36,696 bases of DNA, taken from NCBI GenBank assembly GCA_027484405.1, contig JAIXTA010000125.1, forward strand, positions 1 to 36,696, in the 5' to 3' direction. Below the pieces are notes generated by a model. It searched no databases and was not told the origin of the DNA. It worked only from the letters and a program-made list of their open reading frames with translations. Source of the stretch: Burkholderiales bacterium (GTDB lineage Bacteria; Pseudomonadota; Gammaproteobacteria; Burkholderiales; Burkholderiaceae_C). Positions 24,992 to 34,070 of this stretch are shown in pieces (position 1 is the stretch's first letter; the number at the start of each line of letters is the position of its first letter). The translations under genes were made by a program, and so were the position numbers.

Positions 24992-25906
24992 TCAGTGGCC
25001 GCGCTTGAAGACGCGCTGCGCCAGCGTCACGCCCATCAGCACCACCGCACCGGCCAGGATGCCGGCCGCCGCATCAGCCAGGCTGCTCACCAGCACCTGC
25101 ATGAAGCCGTTCAGGCCCGAGAGCAGCGGCTCAAACAGATGATGCAGCTGCGGAATCTTGTGCACGAGGATGCCACCACCCACCAGGAACATGGCCGCCG
25201 TGCCGACCACGGAGAGCGTCTTCATCAGCCAGGGCGCAGCGCGCAGGATGCCGCGGCCGATGGCCTGCAGCGCGGGTTGACCGTCTCGGCGCGACAGCCA
25301 CAGCCCGCCGTCATCCAGCTTCACGATGCCCGCGACCAGCCCGTAGACGCCGATCGTCATCAAGAGCGCAATGCCCGTGAGCACAGCCACCTGCGTGCCG
25401 AAGGGCTTGCCGTCCACCACGCCCAGGGCGATGACGATGATCTCGGCCGAGAGAATGAAGTCCGTGCGGATGGCGCCCTTGATCTTCTCCTTCTCCAGCG
25501 CCACCAGATCCACCTTCGGGTCGGCCAGGGCCTGGGCCAGGGCTGCGGCCTGCGCCTCGTCCTCGCCCTTGTGCAGGAACTTGTGCGCGAGCTTCTCCAC
25601 GCCTTCAAAGCACAGGAACAGGCCGCCCAGAATGAGCAGGGGCGTGATCAGCCAGGGTGCGAACACGGCCAGCGCCAGGGCCGCCGGCACGAGGATGGCC
25701 TTGTTCAGCAGCGATCCCTTGCACACCGCCCAGACCACCGGCAGCTCGCGCTCGGCGCGCACGCCCGAGACCTGCTCGGCATTCAGCGCCAGGTCGTCGC
25801 CCAGCACGCCGGCCGTCTTCTTGCCGGCCACCTTGGTCAGCATGGCCACGTCATCGAGCACGGTGGCAATGTCATCAATCAATGCAAGCAGGCTGCTGCC
25901 GGCCAT
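24992..25906 (-). CDS. DUF808 family inner-membrane protein (YedI-like)
   Basis: A 304-residue polytopic membrane protein of the same size as E. coli YedI. It opens with the family block MAGSSLLALIDDIATVLDD. Transmembrane stretches follow near PAALALAVFAPWLITPLLILGGLF, IIVIALGVV, LTGIALLMTIGVYGLVAGI, GTAAMFLVGGGILV and ILAGAVVLMGV. A cytosolic loop carries HKFLHKGEDEAQ. The function of DUF808 is unknown. The ATG at 25906 has GGGAG nine bases upstream. The VOC gene lies 67 bp upstream on the same strand and shares the same ribosome-site context, so the two may be co-transcribed. Confidence 0.9.
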   Translation of the reverse strand: MAGSSLLALIDDIATVLDDVAMLTKVAGKKTAGVLGDDLALNAEQVSGVRAERELPVVWAVCKGSLLNKAILVPAALALAVFAPWLITPLLILGGLFLCFEGVEKLAHKFLHKGEDEAQAAALAQALADPKVDLVALEKEKIKGAIRTDFILSAEIIVIALGVVDGKPFGTQVAVLTGIALLMTIGVYGLVAGIVKLDDGGLWLSRRDGQPALQAIGRGILRAAPWLMKTLSVVGTAAMFLVGGGILVHKIPQLHHLFEPLLSGLNGFMQVLVSSLADAAAGILAGAVVLMGVTLAQRVFKRGH

Positions 25907-25973
25907 GGATGCTTCTCCCTCAATGTGCGGTGCGCCGCGGTGCAATGCCGCCGCGCGTTCTTTCCCAAAGGAC

Positions 25974-26351
25974 TTACTCGACGCTCGTGCTGCAGAACAC
26001 GTTGAGCTTGTTGCCGTCCGGATCGCGGAAATAGCCGGCGTAGAAGCTCGGGCCGCGCGGGCCGGCCGGGCCTTCGTCCTTGGCGCCCAGCTTCAGGGCC
26101 AGCATGTACATGGCGTCGACCTTGGCCGGTGAATTGACGGCGATTGCAACCATCGTGCCATTGCCCGCTGTTGCCGCACCGCCGTCAAAGGGCTTGAGGA
26201 TGCCGAGCGCCGGCTGCTCCGGGCTCACGCCCCAGCCGATGCCGCGATCAAACTCCCACAGGCGCTTGGCACCGATCTCGGCCAGCAGCGCGTCATAGAA
26301 GGCCGCCGCGCGCGGCAGGTCGTTGGTGCCCAGGGTGGCATAGCCGATCAT
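25974..26351 (-). CDS. VOC family (glyoxalase/dioxygenase fold) protein
   Basis: A 125-residue single-module vicinal-oxygen-chelate protein. It begins MIGYATLGTNDLPRAAAFYD, the usual first beta-alpha unit, and ends with FRDPDGNKLNVF, the family's metal-proximal strand motif. The short length suggests a homodimer that completes two paired modules. Metal ligands cannot be fixed with certainty. Relatives are annotated as glyoxalase-like or resistance proteins, but no substrate is implied here. The ATG at 26351 has a GAGGGAGAAG ribosome site. Confidence 0.87.
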   Translation of the reverse strand: MIGYATLGTNDLPRAAAFYDALLAEIGAKRLWEFDRGIGWGVSPEQPALGILKPFDGGAATAGNGTMVAIAVNSPAKVDAMYMLALKLGAKDEGPAGPRGPSFYAGYFRDPDGNKLNVFCSTSVE

Positions 26352-26556
26352 GTGTGCTTCTCCCTCCAAAGCACAGCATCTTGCCACGCGGTGCTGCCAT
26401 CCTCGTGACGTGATCGCGGCATTCGTCGCGGCCAAGGCAGGCTTGGTCGCATGCCGGGCGGCCTAGGGGCAATCCTCAGGCCACGGGAACCCCATGCGCC
26501 GCACAATCGTCCTACTGCAGCTGTTGCACTGCCTGTCTTGATTGGAACGAGCCGCC

Positions 26557-26913
26557 ATGAAACGCCCCCTGATGTTTGCCACGCTGGCCTGGAAGCTGCG
26601 CCGCGAGCTGCGCTTTGTGTGGGTTGCGCTGCGTGACCGCCGCACGCCCAGGCGAGCCAAGTTCGCCATGCTGGCCGCCTTCGGCTACCTCGTCATGCCC
26701 CTGGACCTGATTCCCGACCTCTTCATCGGCCTGGGCTGGCTGGACGATCTGGCCGTGGTGAGCGGCCTGCTCGCGCTGGCCTACAAGCTGATCCCGGCCG
26801 AGCTGTATGCCGCGCTGCGTGCCCGCACGGACAGCAGCACCCGTGCACCCGACGAGCCGCAGCCCTTCCGCGCGCAGGCGCATGATCCGAACGTGATCGA
26901 CATGCCGCGCTGA
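26557..26913 (+). CDS. DUF1232 (YkvA-like) membrane protein
   Basis: A 118-residue protein with the DUF1232 core: a basic N-terminal helix, then LAAFGYLVMPLDLIPDLFIGLGWLDDL, whose PLDLIPD motif is diagnostic. A hydrophobic helix follows. The C-terminal 30 residues are polar and probably disordered. Function is unknown. The ATG at 26557 (MKRPLMF) is preferred over an ATG five codons upstream because GGAACGAG precedes it at a suitable distance. The gene is alone on its strand and followed by a shared terminator. Confidence 0.86.
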   Translation: MKRPLMFATLAWKLRRELRFVWVALRDRRTPRRAKFAMLAAFGYLVMPLDLIPDLFIGLGWLDDLAVVSGLLALAYKLIPAELYAALRARTDSSTRAPDEPQPFRAQAHDPNVIDMPR

Positions 26914-26928
26914 GCCGCGCCGCCAAGC

Positions 26929-26957
26929 AAAAACGCCCCGAAGATCGGGGCGTTTTT
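26929..26957. terminator. Bidirectional intrinsic terminator
   Basis: AAAAACGCCCCG and CGGGGCGTTTTT flank the loop AAGAT: a 12-bp perfect stem with A-tract and T-tract ends. It separates the convergent DUF1232 gene and the proline-rich protein gene and should work in both directions. Confidence 0.92.
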
Positions 26958-26974
26958 CATGGGCGCATGAGGTG

Positions 26975-27889
26975 CTACTGCGGCCGCGACAGGCGCTTGG
27001 CGTCGTCGGGGAACATCTCGAGCATCAGGAAATTGAAGAGCGCAGCGTCGTCGGCCGGGCGGGCGCTCAGCGTCACGTCCTTGCCCAGGCGGCGCGACTC
27101 CCAGACAAAGTCGCCGGTCTTGAAGCGGCGGATCAACTTGATCATCTCCTTGACGATGGCCACCCGCACATCCGGCTCGCTGCCTTGCTCCACGGCAATG
27201 CGCTCGGCAAATCGGCCGCGGGTCTGGTTCTCGAAGCCGTTGAAGGTGAACTCGGCGCGGCGCAGGCCGATCTCGGTGATGGTGAACACGCCGCCGGTGT
27301 CGCTGTTGCCGCGCATGCCCTTCTGCGCCAGCGCGGCAATATTGCCCGCCGCGTTGCGCGCGGCGCGGTTGGCCTCGCTGTCCTCGGCCGCGGCCTGCGG
27401 CGTGTTCGCGCCCTGGCGGCGCTTCATGTCGGCCATGAAGTCCTCCTGCGGCTGCTGCGGTGCGCGCGGCTGCGGCTTGAAATCGAAGAGCTCGGTCACG
27501 TCACGCGGGCGCGGCGGCTGTGGCTCCAGCGGTGGCGGTGCATTGGGCACAGGGGGCGGCAGGGCATCGGTGCGGGTAGGCGGCGGCACGCTGCGCGGGT
27601 TCTCGGCGCGACGCGGCATGGGGCGCTGCTGCTGGCGGGGCGCGGCGGCGGCAGGCGGCTCCGGGTCCAGGCCGCTCAGGGTCACCTCAATCGGCGTGCC
27701 GGCCTTCTGCTCCATCTTGGGCGCCGGCGGATTGACCGAGGCCAGGATCAGGATGATCAGCAGGTTGATCAGCACCGACAGGGCCAGTGCCCCGGCGCCA
27801 AGGCGGCGCTGGGTGCGGGCGTCCGTGTCGTAGGCCGAGTTCGCAGCCGGGCGCAGCGCCGCCATGCTGCCCGCCACCACCACCGGCAT
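26975..27889 (-). CDS. TonB-like membrane-anchored proline-rich protein
   Basis: Unrecognised protein with a single transmembrane helix (ALALSVLINLLIILILASV). A long Pro/Arg/Gln-rich stretch follows (for example NAPPPLEPQPPRPRD), and then a folded C-terminal domain of about 130 residues with FTITEIGLRRAEFTFNGF. The layout resembles TonB or TolA, with the proline-rich part spanning the periplasm. The start is uncertain: I give the ATG at 27889, but the frame stays open to a TTG at 28108 and a GTG lies between. It is probably the last gene of an operon with a PH-domain protein and a small membrane protein upstream. A bidirectional terminator follows its stop. Confidence 0.7.
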   Translation of the reverse strand: MPVVVAGSMAALRPAANSAYDTDARTQRRLGAGALALSVLINLLIILILASVNPPAPKMEQKAGTPIEVTLSGLDPEPPAAAAPRQQQRPMPRRAENPRSVPPPTRTDALPPPVPNAPPPLEPQPPRPRDVTELFDFKPQPRAPQQPQEDFMADMKRRQGANTPQAAAEDSEANRAARNAAGNIAALAQKGMRGNSDTGGVFTITEIGLRRAEFTFNGFENQTRGRFAERIAVEQGSEPDVRVAIVKEMIKLIRRFKTGDFVWESRRLGKDVTLSARPADDAALFNFLMLEMFPDDAKRLSRPQ

Positions 27890-28179
27890 GGCCCGTGCGC
27901 CGGCCACACCGGGCAGGGGCAGCGGGATCACGTTGGTGCGGGCAGGCGAGGGACGCAATGGAGTGGGGTGGAGTCGGTTCTGCGAGAGGCGGCGTGCGCT
28001 TGCCGGGCGACGCAACGTGATGATGGACCATTGCGCGCCGCAATCGGTTCGCGCCCAGCCGCGCTGCAAGCTGCCGGAAAGGATTATCTCTGGTGCGTGT
28101 TTCTGCAACTTTGCCGGTCATGCCCGCCTGGGTTTGCCTGGGCACAGCGCAAAAGTTTCCGGAGGCGCAGTGGGCTGCG

Positions 28180-28344
28180 TCAGCGGTCGGCCGGCGAATT
28201 GCTTTCCTGCGCAGCCGCCTCGGCCTTCTTGCGCTCGCGTTCGCGTTCGAGCTTCTTGAGTTCGCGCAGCTGCCACCAGGCAAACAGCAGCACGCCGCCA
28301 AAGACGAGCACACCTTCAATCACGATGACGGGCAGGTTTTGCAT
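28180..28344 (-). CDS. Small membrane protein, 54 residues
   Basis: A short gene. The product starts MQNLPVIVIEGVLVFGGVLL, a single membrane helix, followed by FAWWQLRELKKLERERERK, a charged amphipathic, probably coiled-coil helix, and a polar tail ending in NSPADR. Support comes from the clean start and stop, the sensible signal-anchor plus basic helix layout, and its position 20 bp after the PH-domain gene on the same strand. The ribosome site is weak (CCGGA). I do not recognise a family. It could be an accessory subunit of the adjacent envelope proteins. Confidence 0.7.
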   Translation of the reverse strand: MQNLPVIVIEGVLVFGGVLLFAWWQLRELKKLERERERKKAEAAAQESNSPADR

Positions 28345-28364
28345 GGTGTGGGTCCGGAATGGGA

Positions 28365-28967
28365 CTACTGGGGCTTGCGCTGATCGATCAGCGTGGCGAG
28401 CTGCTCGCTGATCTTGTGCAGCAGCACGGTCTGGGTGCTGAGCTGCTTGAGGAGCTCGGCATCTGCACCAGCGGCCCGCTGCGCAGCGGCGGCGGGCTGG
28501 GCCGCCGGACTGTGGCGCTGGCGCAGTGCATCGCGGGCGCTCAGGATGCGGTCGCGGAACGCATGGGCATCGATGATGCCCACCAGCGACATGTCATGCG
28601 CCTGTCCGACGCTCTGGCCGGCGGTCTCGAACTTGAGCGTGGCCAGATGGAACTGGCGCAGCAGCGGGCCTTCGATGAAGGTCACGTCCTGGATGTTCTC
28701 CAGCGGGATGGTGCGCTCGACCTGGAAGATGATGCCCTTGCGAAAGCGCACCGTGCGGTCATTGAGTTCGCACTCGAGCTTGTCGAAGTAGTGCCGCGCC
28801 CACCATTGACCGACGCCCAGCACCCAGATGATGGCCAGCGGAATGCCGATCACCGTGACGGCCAGGGTGATGGCCCCGACCAGCACCAGGTAGGGGCGGT
28901 ACAGGGGGTTGAACTGCGCCACGCGGGGCAGATCGTCGTCAGGCAAGGCGGCAGTGTCATGTTGCAT
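28365..28967 (-). CDS. PH domain-containing membrane protein (YdbS-like bPH2)
   Basis: A 200-residue protein. A paired hydrophobic stretch at about residues 30-60 (YLVLVGAITLAVTVIGIPLAIIWVLG) anchors it. A bacterial PH domain of the bPH2 type follows, with RTVRFRKGIIFQVERTIPLENIQDVTFIEGPLLRQF, where the RTIPLENIQDV string is typical. An alanine/glutamine-rich linker leads to a C-terminal helix with heptad-like leucines (LLKQLSTQTVLLHKISEQL), probably oligomerising. The ATG at 28967 was chosen; the upstream frame is non-coding. It heads a minus-strand group of three envelope genes, and its upstream region is shared with the divergent secreted hydrolase gene. Confidence 0.85.
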   Translation of the reverse strand: MQHDTAALPDDDLPRVAQFNPLYRPYLVLVGAITLAVTVIGIPLAIIWVLGVGQWWARHYFDKLECELNDRTVRFRKGIIFQVERTIPLENIQDVTFIEGPLLRQFHLATLKFETAGQSVGQAHDMSLVGIIDAHAFRDRILSARDALRQRHSPAAQPAAAAQRAAGADAELLKQLSTQTVLLHKISEQLATLIDQRKPQ

Positions 28968-29233
28968 GGCGTCAATGTAGCGGCATGCCCGCGGCACAGG
29001 GTGGCGGCCTTGTGCAGCGCGCCATCGAAAGTTGCTGACCACTTAGCAACCGATCATTGCCGCCATCACGCTGCGCGCCTATGAATCGGCCCGCGTCGCA
29101 CTGCGGCTTGCGGCCAGTACGCCGCGGCCGGGCAACGCAATGTCGTACCTGCAGCACCGCATCACAAGAAAAGCAGTCGCCGGTTGCAGGGCACCTCCCG
29201 TGCCTGCCGGCCCGACCCGAGGAGATCCCCCTG

Positions 29234-30358
29234 ATGTTCGCTCTGTCCGCTGTGCGCCCCGGTGTGCCGCGTGGCCCGGTGCCGCGCGCGCTGCTGGCCC
29301 TGTTGCTTGCCGTCCTGACCCTGCTGGCGCCTCTGGCGCGTGCGCAGTCCGCGCTCGACCGCACCAATTTCGAGAACCTGGATGTCGCCATCTATTGGTA
29401 TGGCGCAGGTGGCGTGAACCAGCGCGCCGTGCCGGGGCAGTTCAACCCCTTCTTCAATCCGGCGCGGCCCACCGTGATCTACATGCATGGCTGGCAGCCC
29501 AACACCGTGGCCGGGCTCAAGCGCGAGACTTTCGACCGCAGCGAGCTCAACAGCAATGCCGACGTGGCTCGCCCCTGGATCGACCGCGGCTGGAACGTGG
29601 GCATCTTCTACTGGAACCAGTACGCCGACGAGGGCGAGGTCAAGGATGCCGAGGCCAAGATCTACACCGCCGCCGGCCCGCGCCAGATGCGCTGGCGCAA
29701 TGCGGCCGGCAGCTACACCGCCGGCCCGGCGCAGAGCGTCACCGCGCAGTTCATCAACGTGTATCGCGCCGCCATGAATGGCTACACGGGCAATCAGGTG
29801 CGCCTGGTGGGGCATTCGCTGGGCGCACAGCTGGCCATCCACGCCGCCAGCGAGCTGCTGCGCCAGCGCAATGCCGGGAGCCTGCCGGCCAATCTGGCGC
29901 CGCTGCGCGTGGGCCTGCTGGATGCCGCCTTCCTCAACGGCGCGCGGGACTACCTGGGCGGCAAGTGGCCGGGCGAGATTGCGCGCGAGAACGTGAGCTT
30001 CAACCGCGGCACCATCAGCTACGAGTACTACCGCACCAGCGGCGCCACCAGCAACGGCCTGATCGGCGACACCAACCAGGGCCTGATCGACATGGTCACG
30101 ATGACCGAGATCAAGCCCTGGTACTTCAACGCCTTCGAGATCGACAAGAAGCACCGCATGGCGCCCGGCTGGTACTTCGAGAGCATGGGTACGGTGCTGC
30201 GCGTCAAGTGCACGGCCCGCCCGGCCCTGGCCGCCAGCATGGATGACGCCACCCTGCGCAACTTGGCCAATGCCACCACCAAGTTCGAGCAGCTCGACGG
30301 CAAGTACACCCGCGGCGTAGGCGACGACACCTTCGACCAGAAGGGCGACGGCTGCTGA
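29234..30358 (+). CDS. Secreted alpha/beta hydrolase, lipase-like
   Basis: A 374-residue exported protein. A signal peptide runs to about residue 37 (core LLALLLAVLTLLAPLARA, cleaved before QS). An alpha/beta-hydrolase fold follows: the oxyanion region VIYMHGW near 75-80 of the mature part, the nucleophile elbow GHSLG with Ser195, and late Asp and His residues that could finish the triad. The pattern resembles pancreatic-type lipases, but the substrate is unknown. The C-terminal quarter, rich in charged and polar residues and ending in GDGC, may be a separate small domain. GGAG lies about 10 bases before the ATG at 29234. Confidence 0.82.
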   Translation: MFALSAVRPGVPRGPVPRALLALLLAVLTLLAPLARAQSALDRTNFENLDVAIYWYGAGGVNQRAVPGQFNPFFNPARPTVIYMHGWQPNTVAGLKRETFDRSELNSNADVARPWIDRGWNVGIFYWNQYADEGEVKDAEAKIYTAAGPRQMRWRNAAGSYTAGPAQSVTAQFINVYRAAMNGYTGNQVRLVGHSLGAQLAIHAASELLRQRNAGSLPANLAPLRVGLLDAAFLNGARDYLGGKWPGEIARENVSFNRGTISYEYYRTSGATSNGLIGDTNQGLIDMVTMTEIKPWYFNAFEIDKKHRMAPGWYFESMGTVLRVKCTARPALAASMDDATLRNLANATTKFEQLDGKYTRGVGDDTFDQKGDGC

Positions 30359-30540
30359 GACCGCAGTGCGGCGGGCGTGCGTGGCGTGGACGCCAGGGTG
30401 CATGCAGGGTGTGGCGCCTGCCGGTGGGGCGCAACCCCCAGGCTGCTTATCCTCCAAGGCGCGCCGCACAGCTCGCGCGCTCGTCCATACTTGGCGGCCA
30501 CCGCGCCCGTTCCTTGTGCGCGCACTGCCCGCCAGCCTGC

Positions 30541-31245
30541 ATGAAAGGACTTCGCGTGTTCCGCCCGATCCTCCTCGGCAGCCTCTGGCTGCTTGCCAGC
30601 AGCCTGGTCCACGCCCAAAGCGCGCCCTCGGCGCCTGTGCCGCCGGCCCCACCCGCGCCCGTCGCCCCATCCGCCACGGATCCGCAGCCCACGCCGGTCG
30701 CACCGCCGCGCCGGCCCGAGGTGGTCAACGCACCTGCCGAGGCCTCAGTCGCCATGGAACCGCGCTTCTACATCGGTGCGGACTTCGGCAATGCGACGCA
30801 GTCCATCAAGGGGGTGGACGTCATCAGCCCGGACCGGCGCGAATCCCTGAGCGGCACGCTGGTGCTCGGCCTGGCGCTGGATGAGCGCCTGGCCGTCGAG
30901 CTGAGCCACACCGGCTACGAGGACTTCGACTTCATCAGCGCCTTCTTCGGCGCAGCCACCGTGACACAGCGCACCACCGCCATCACCGGCGTCGGCAGTC
31001 TGCCGCTGAGCCGCAGCTTTTCCGCCTACCTGCGCCTGGGCGCGGCCTACGGGACGCAGCAAATCAGCGAGCGGGGCCGCGTCACCCGCGACCGCTCCAA
31101 GACCACCGTGCTGTACGGCCTGGGCATCGAGCAGCGGCTCGGGCGCCGGGTGTCCCTGACCTTCGGCGTGGACTTCATCGACAACTATGCCGGCGCAGGC
31201 TCGACCCTGCGCGACGTCAAGGGTGGCATTCGCGTGCGCTTCTAG
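30541..31245 (+). CDS. Outer-membrane beta-barrel protein (OmpW/OmpA-like barrel)
   Basis: A 234-residue porin-like protein. The signal peptide ends at HAQS (about residue 26). A proline/alanine-rich linker runs to about residue 62 (APVPPAPPAPVAPS), and an eight-strand-type barrel follows with FYIGADFGNA at its start. The protein ends in VRF, an outer-membrane assembly signal. Alternating strands such as LGLALDERLAVELSHTGYEDF support the barrel. Function is unknown. The proline-rich linker is unusual for this class. The upstream gap of 182 bp has no gene. Confidence 0.84.
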   Translation: MKGLRVFRPILLGSLWLLASSLVHAQSAPSAPVPPAPPAPVAPSATDPQPTPVAPPRRPEVVNAPAEASVAMEPRFYIGADFGNATQSIKGVDVISPDRRESLSGTLVLGLALDERLAVELSHTGYEDFDFISAFFGAATVTQRTTAITGVGSLPLSRSFSAYLRLGAAYGTQQISERGRVTRDRSKTTVLYGLGIEQRLGRRVSLTFGVDFIDNYAGAGSTLRDVKGGIRVRF

Positions 31246-31454
31246 CGCACCTGCTCAGACCAGCCGACGCGTGTTCCGGGCCGCTGCGTACGCTCAGCGC
31301 ATGCATGTTTCGGCAGCCTTCTCGCGCATCCGGTGCGGCTTTCCAGCCATTTTGGGCTGGAGATCCGCATGAATGCTGGGTTTGGGCCTGAAAGCCCGGG
31401 CGTCCTGGTCGGAAGCTGGCGCGCCCTGCACCCGCCACGCACGCGTCCGGAGCC

Positions 31455-31970
31455 CTAGCCGCAGCCCAGCTTGCCGCGTTCTGCGCTGATGCGGCCCCGC
31501 TCCTCGCGCAGCCAGGCTGCGCCCTGGGCGGCATTGGGTTGGGCGAGTTCCTTGTCGACATTGGCCAGCTTCACAGCCAGGGCGCTGCAGCGCTCGGCGC
31601 GCTGCTTCGGGTCCAGTGCGGGTGCTGCGCCTGCCGCAGCACCGCCGGAAGGCGCAGCGGAACCGGGTGCGAACGTCATGCCCTGCGGCACCACCACATC
31701 CACCTTGCTCTGCTGCATGCCGCCGGGGCAGGGGCTGTTGCGGTACTCCACGCCCTGCGGCGTGTCACAGCGGTAGAGCCCGCCCGTTGCCGGTGCGGCA
31801 TTGCTGCTGCCGGGCTGCGCTGACTTGGGCCCACCGACCGGCGCCCCCGGCTTGCGCACCACCTGGGTTTGCGTGGGGGTCTGCAACCACTGCCAGCCCC
31901 ACCAGGCCGCGGCCAGGCCGGCTGCCACCAGCGCGCCGATCAACGCAATTCGCACTGCATTTGCATTCAC
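31455..31970 (-). CDS. Membrane-anchored DUF4124-like protein
   Basis: A 171-residue protein. An N-terminal hydrophobic segment (IALIGALVAAGLAAAWWGWQWL) serves as a membrane anchor or signal. A Gly/Pro/Ala-rich linker leads to the DUF4124-type motif LYRCDTPQGVEYRNSPCPGG, whose two cysteines probably form a disulfide. The rest is an Ala/Glu-rich helical region with further cysteines (RCSAL, LGCG). I chose the GTG at 31970, which has GAGGAG six bases upstream; no ATG fits. Function is unknown. It is convergent with the outer-membrane barrel gene, with 209 bp between them that hold only a short hairpin (TCCAGCC/GGCTGGA, 31342-31361). Confidence 0.72.
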   Translation of the reverse strand: MNANAVRIALIGALVAAGLAAAWWGWQWLQTPTQTQVVRKPGAPVGGPKSAQPGSSNAAPATGGLYRCDTPQGVEYRNSPCPGGMQQSKVDVVVPQGMTFAPGSAAPSGGAAAGAAPALDPKQRAERCSALAVKLANVDKELAQPNAAQGAAWLREERGRISAERGKLGCG

Positions 31971-32331
31971 ATGAGGCTCCTCTTGGCGCAACCGATTGTG
32001 CTTGCCTGCACGCAGGCCCCCGACACCTTGCCCGCAATCCGCGACGCCGCAATGGGCGCGCACATGGGCTCATGCATTGGCGGGCTGGGTGCTTTGTCTT
32101 GAACAGTCCGATCTGAAGATGCTTGAGTGCAGACTGAGCAATCTAGCATTCTGATTCATTTAAAGAAGAACAGAAATGATAAAAACGGCTATCAATGTTT
32201 GCGGAATTCTGTCGCAATACGGGTTAAGCCTGATTTGAGGCGCCATTTCCAGATTGATCGACCGATTCGTACTTGTCCGTAAGGCGAAATATCCAGCCCG
32301 CTGTCATGGACATCAAGCAAAGGGAAATCTC
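31971..32331 (+). other. Intergenic region, AT-rich upstream of the first chemoreceptor
   Basis: No gene seen. The stretch at about 32140-32260 is clearly richer in A+T than its surroundings and likely holds the promoter for the chemoreceptor gene at 32332. I could not find a convincing flagellar sigma-28 box (TAAA with GCCGATAA) at the right spacing. Confidence 0.4.
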
Positions 32332-33879
32332 ATGTTGCAGCAGTTATCCATCCGAAGCCGCATTCTGTTATCGGTTGCGGTCCTGGTCATTCTGGCGGCT
32401 GCCATTGCCGCCGTCGCCACGTTTGAGAAGTCCGCGCTTGAAAAGAAGATCGTCGAGCTCACCGGTGTGCAGCGTGAACGCGATGCGCTGTCCGACGAGT
32501 GGGACCGTGGCAATCAGGCCAATATCGAACGCTGGGCCGCGCTGGCCATAGCAGGCTCGCCTGAACTCTACGCGCAATTCAAGCCACTGAGCGAGAGCAC
32601 CACCGAGCGCATCAGCGCCATCCAGAAGCGGCTGCGTGAGATCGAGCAGGACCCGCGCCTGCTCAAGCTGCTGGATGAACTGGCGACCGACCGCAGCGCC
32701 TGGCTGGCTGAGCGCGACAAGGTGCGTCAGGCCATTGAAGCAGGCGACTTTGCTGCCGCCCGGCAAGTGGGCAGCACCGGCCTGGCCGCCAGCGCCAAAC
32801 GCTACGTAGAGACCAGCCGCAAGATGGTGAGCTTCCAGCACGAGCGCACCAAGGAAGTGACCGCGCAGGCCAAGGCCGACATCGCCTTCAGCGGCCGGGT
32901 CTACATGGCCCTGCTGGCCGTGGCGGTGATCATCGGCGGGGTCGTCGCCTTGCTGCTGACGCGTGCCGTGATCCGCCCCGTGGAAAGCACGGCGGCCACC
33001 CTGCGCGAGATCGCATCCGGCAATCTCGCTGCCGATGTGCCCACGGTTGCGCCGCGCGAGTTCCAGGGCATGCTGTCTGATCTGACCACCATGCGCGACA
33101 ACCTGCAGCAAATGGTGCGCAGCGTGGCCATTGCGGCGGACTCCATCCGCACCGCCTCCAGCGAAGTGGCCGTGGGCAACCAGGACCTCTCGGGCCGCAC
33201 CGAGCAGGCGGCGAGCAATCTGCAGGAGACCGCCGCCGCCATGGCACAGCTCTCGCAGACCGTGAACCAGAACGCCGACGCAGCACGCACCGCCAGCCAG
33301 CTGGCGACCGCGGCTAGGGGCGACGCCACCCGTGGCGGCGACGTGGTCACCCGCGTGGTGCAGACCATGAATGACATCAATGCGGCCAGCAAGAAGATCA
33401 CCGAGATCATCGGTGTGATCGACGGCATTGCCTTCCAGACCAACATCCTGGCCCTGAACGCCAGCGTGGAAGCGGCAAGAGCCGGCGAGCAAGGCCGCGG
33501 CTTTGCCGTGGTGGCGTCTGAAGTGCGCAACCTCGCCCAGCGCAGTGCCGAGGCCGCCAAGGAGATCAAGACCCTGATCGGCGCCAGCGCCGAGAAGGTC
33601 GAGACCGGCAGCCAGTTGGTAGAGCAGGCCGGCGCCACCATGAACGAGATTGTGGCCAGCGTGCAGCGCGTCACGGACATGATTGGTGAGATCACGGCGT
33701 CCACCACGGAGCAGGCCAGCGGCATCACGCAAGTGAACCAGGCCGTGGGCCACCTGGACCAGATGACCCAGCAGAACGCCGCGCTCGTGGAACAGAGTGC
33801 CGCGGCGGCTGAAAGCCTCAAGTCACAGGCCGTGCAGCTCGGCGAGGTGGTGGGCAGCTTCAGGCTGCAGCACGCCTGA
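32332..33879 (+). CDS. Methyl-accepting chemotaxis protein (first of three)
   Basis: A 515-residue transmembrane chemoreceptor. TM1 is at about 10-30, a helical periplasmic domain at about 31-195 resembles a four-helix bundle, and TM2 is near [23 protein letters not shown] domain and the MCP signalling domain follow, with the conserved hairpin around [20 protein letters not shown] and [16 protein letters not shown]. There is no NWETF-type CheR tether at the C-terminus (ends FRLQHA). The ATG at 32332 has AAAGGGA upstream; the open frame further up is not coding. Ligand unknown. Its 3' part is almost identical to the next receptor, and a terminator follows. Confidence 0.95.
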   Translation: MLQQLSIRSRILLSVAVLVILAAAIAAVATFEKSALEKKIVELTGVQRERDALSDEWDRGNQANIERWAALAIAGSPELYAQFKPLSESTTERISAIQKRLREIEQDPRLLKLLDELATDRSAWLAERDKVRQAIEAGDFAAARQVGSTGLAASAKRYVETSRKMVSFQHERTKEVTAQAKADIAFSGRVYMALLAVAVIIGGVVALLLTRAVIRPVESTAATLREIASGNLAADVPTVAPREFQGMLSDLTTMRDNLQQMVRSVAIAADSIRTASSEVAVGNQDLSGRTEQAASNLQETAAAMAQLSQTVNQNADAARTASQLATAARGDATRGGDVVTRVVQTMNDINAASKKITEIIGVIDGIAFQTNILALNASVEAARAGEQGRGFAVVASEVRNLAQRSAEAAKEIKTLIGASAEKVETGSQLVEQAGATMNEIVASVQRVTDMIGEITASTTEQASGITQVNQAVGHLDQMTQQNAALVEQSAAAAESLKSQAVQLGEVVGSFRLQHA

Positions 33880-33901
33880 TCAAAAGTTTGCGAGGGGGCT
33901 T

Positions 33902-33929
33902 GGGTGGCCTGCGGGCCGCCCTTTTTTTT
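33902..33929 (+). terminator. Intrinsic terminator after the first chemoreceptor
   Basis: GGGTGGCC and GGCCGCCC pair (one G-T wobble) around TGCG, followed by eight Ts. It ends transcription of the first receptor before the second. Confidence 0.9.
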
Positions 33930-34033
33930 GGGCTGCGGGTTGCCGTGCTTTGCGCAGACTGAGGTTGAGCGCCTTGCCGGTCGCCCTGCTCATGTACCCG
34001 GCACGCAGGCCGCGCGGGTAATGAGCACACCGG

Positions 34034-34070
34034 GCGCGGCGGGCGGGCCGTGGATCGGCGCCCGCCGCGC
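34034..34070. repeat. Perfect 12-bp inverted repeat between chemoreceptor genes
   Basis: GCGCGGCGGGCG and CGCCCGCCGCGC flank 13 nt in the 343-bp gap before the second receptor. No T-run follows, so it is not a simple terminator. The same gap has a CCTGTACAGG palindrome (34106-34115) and CCCCAAATGGGG (34120-34131) closer to the gene. These could be protein-binding sites, but no regulator is known. Confidence 0.6.

Noticed and set aside
32140-32331. Sigma-28 promoter for the first chemoreceptor
   Set aside because: TAAAG and GATAA are present, but the spacing (about 6 nt instead of 11) does not fit the consensus.
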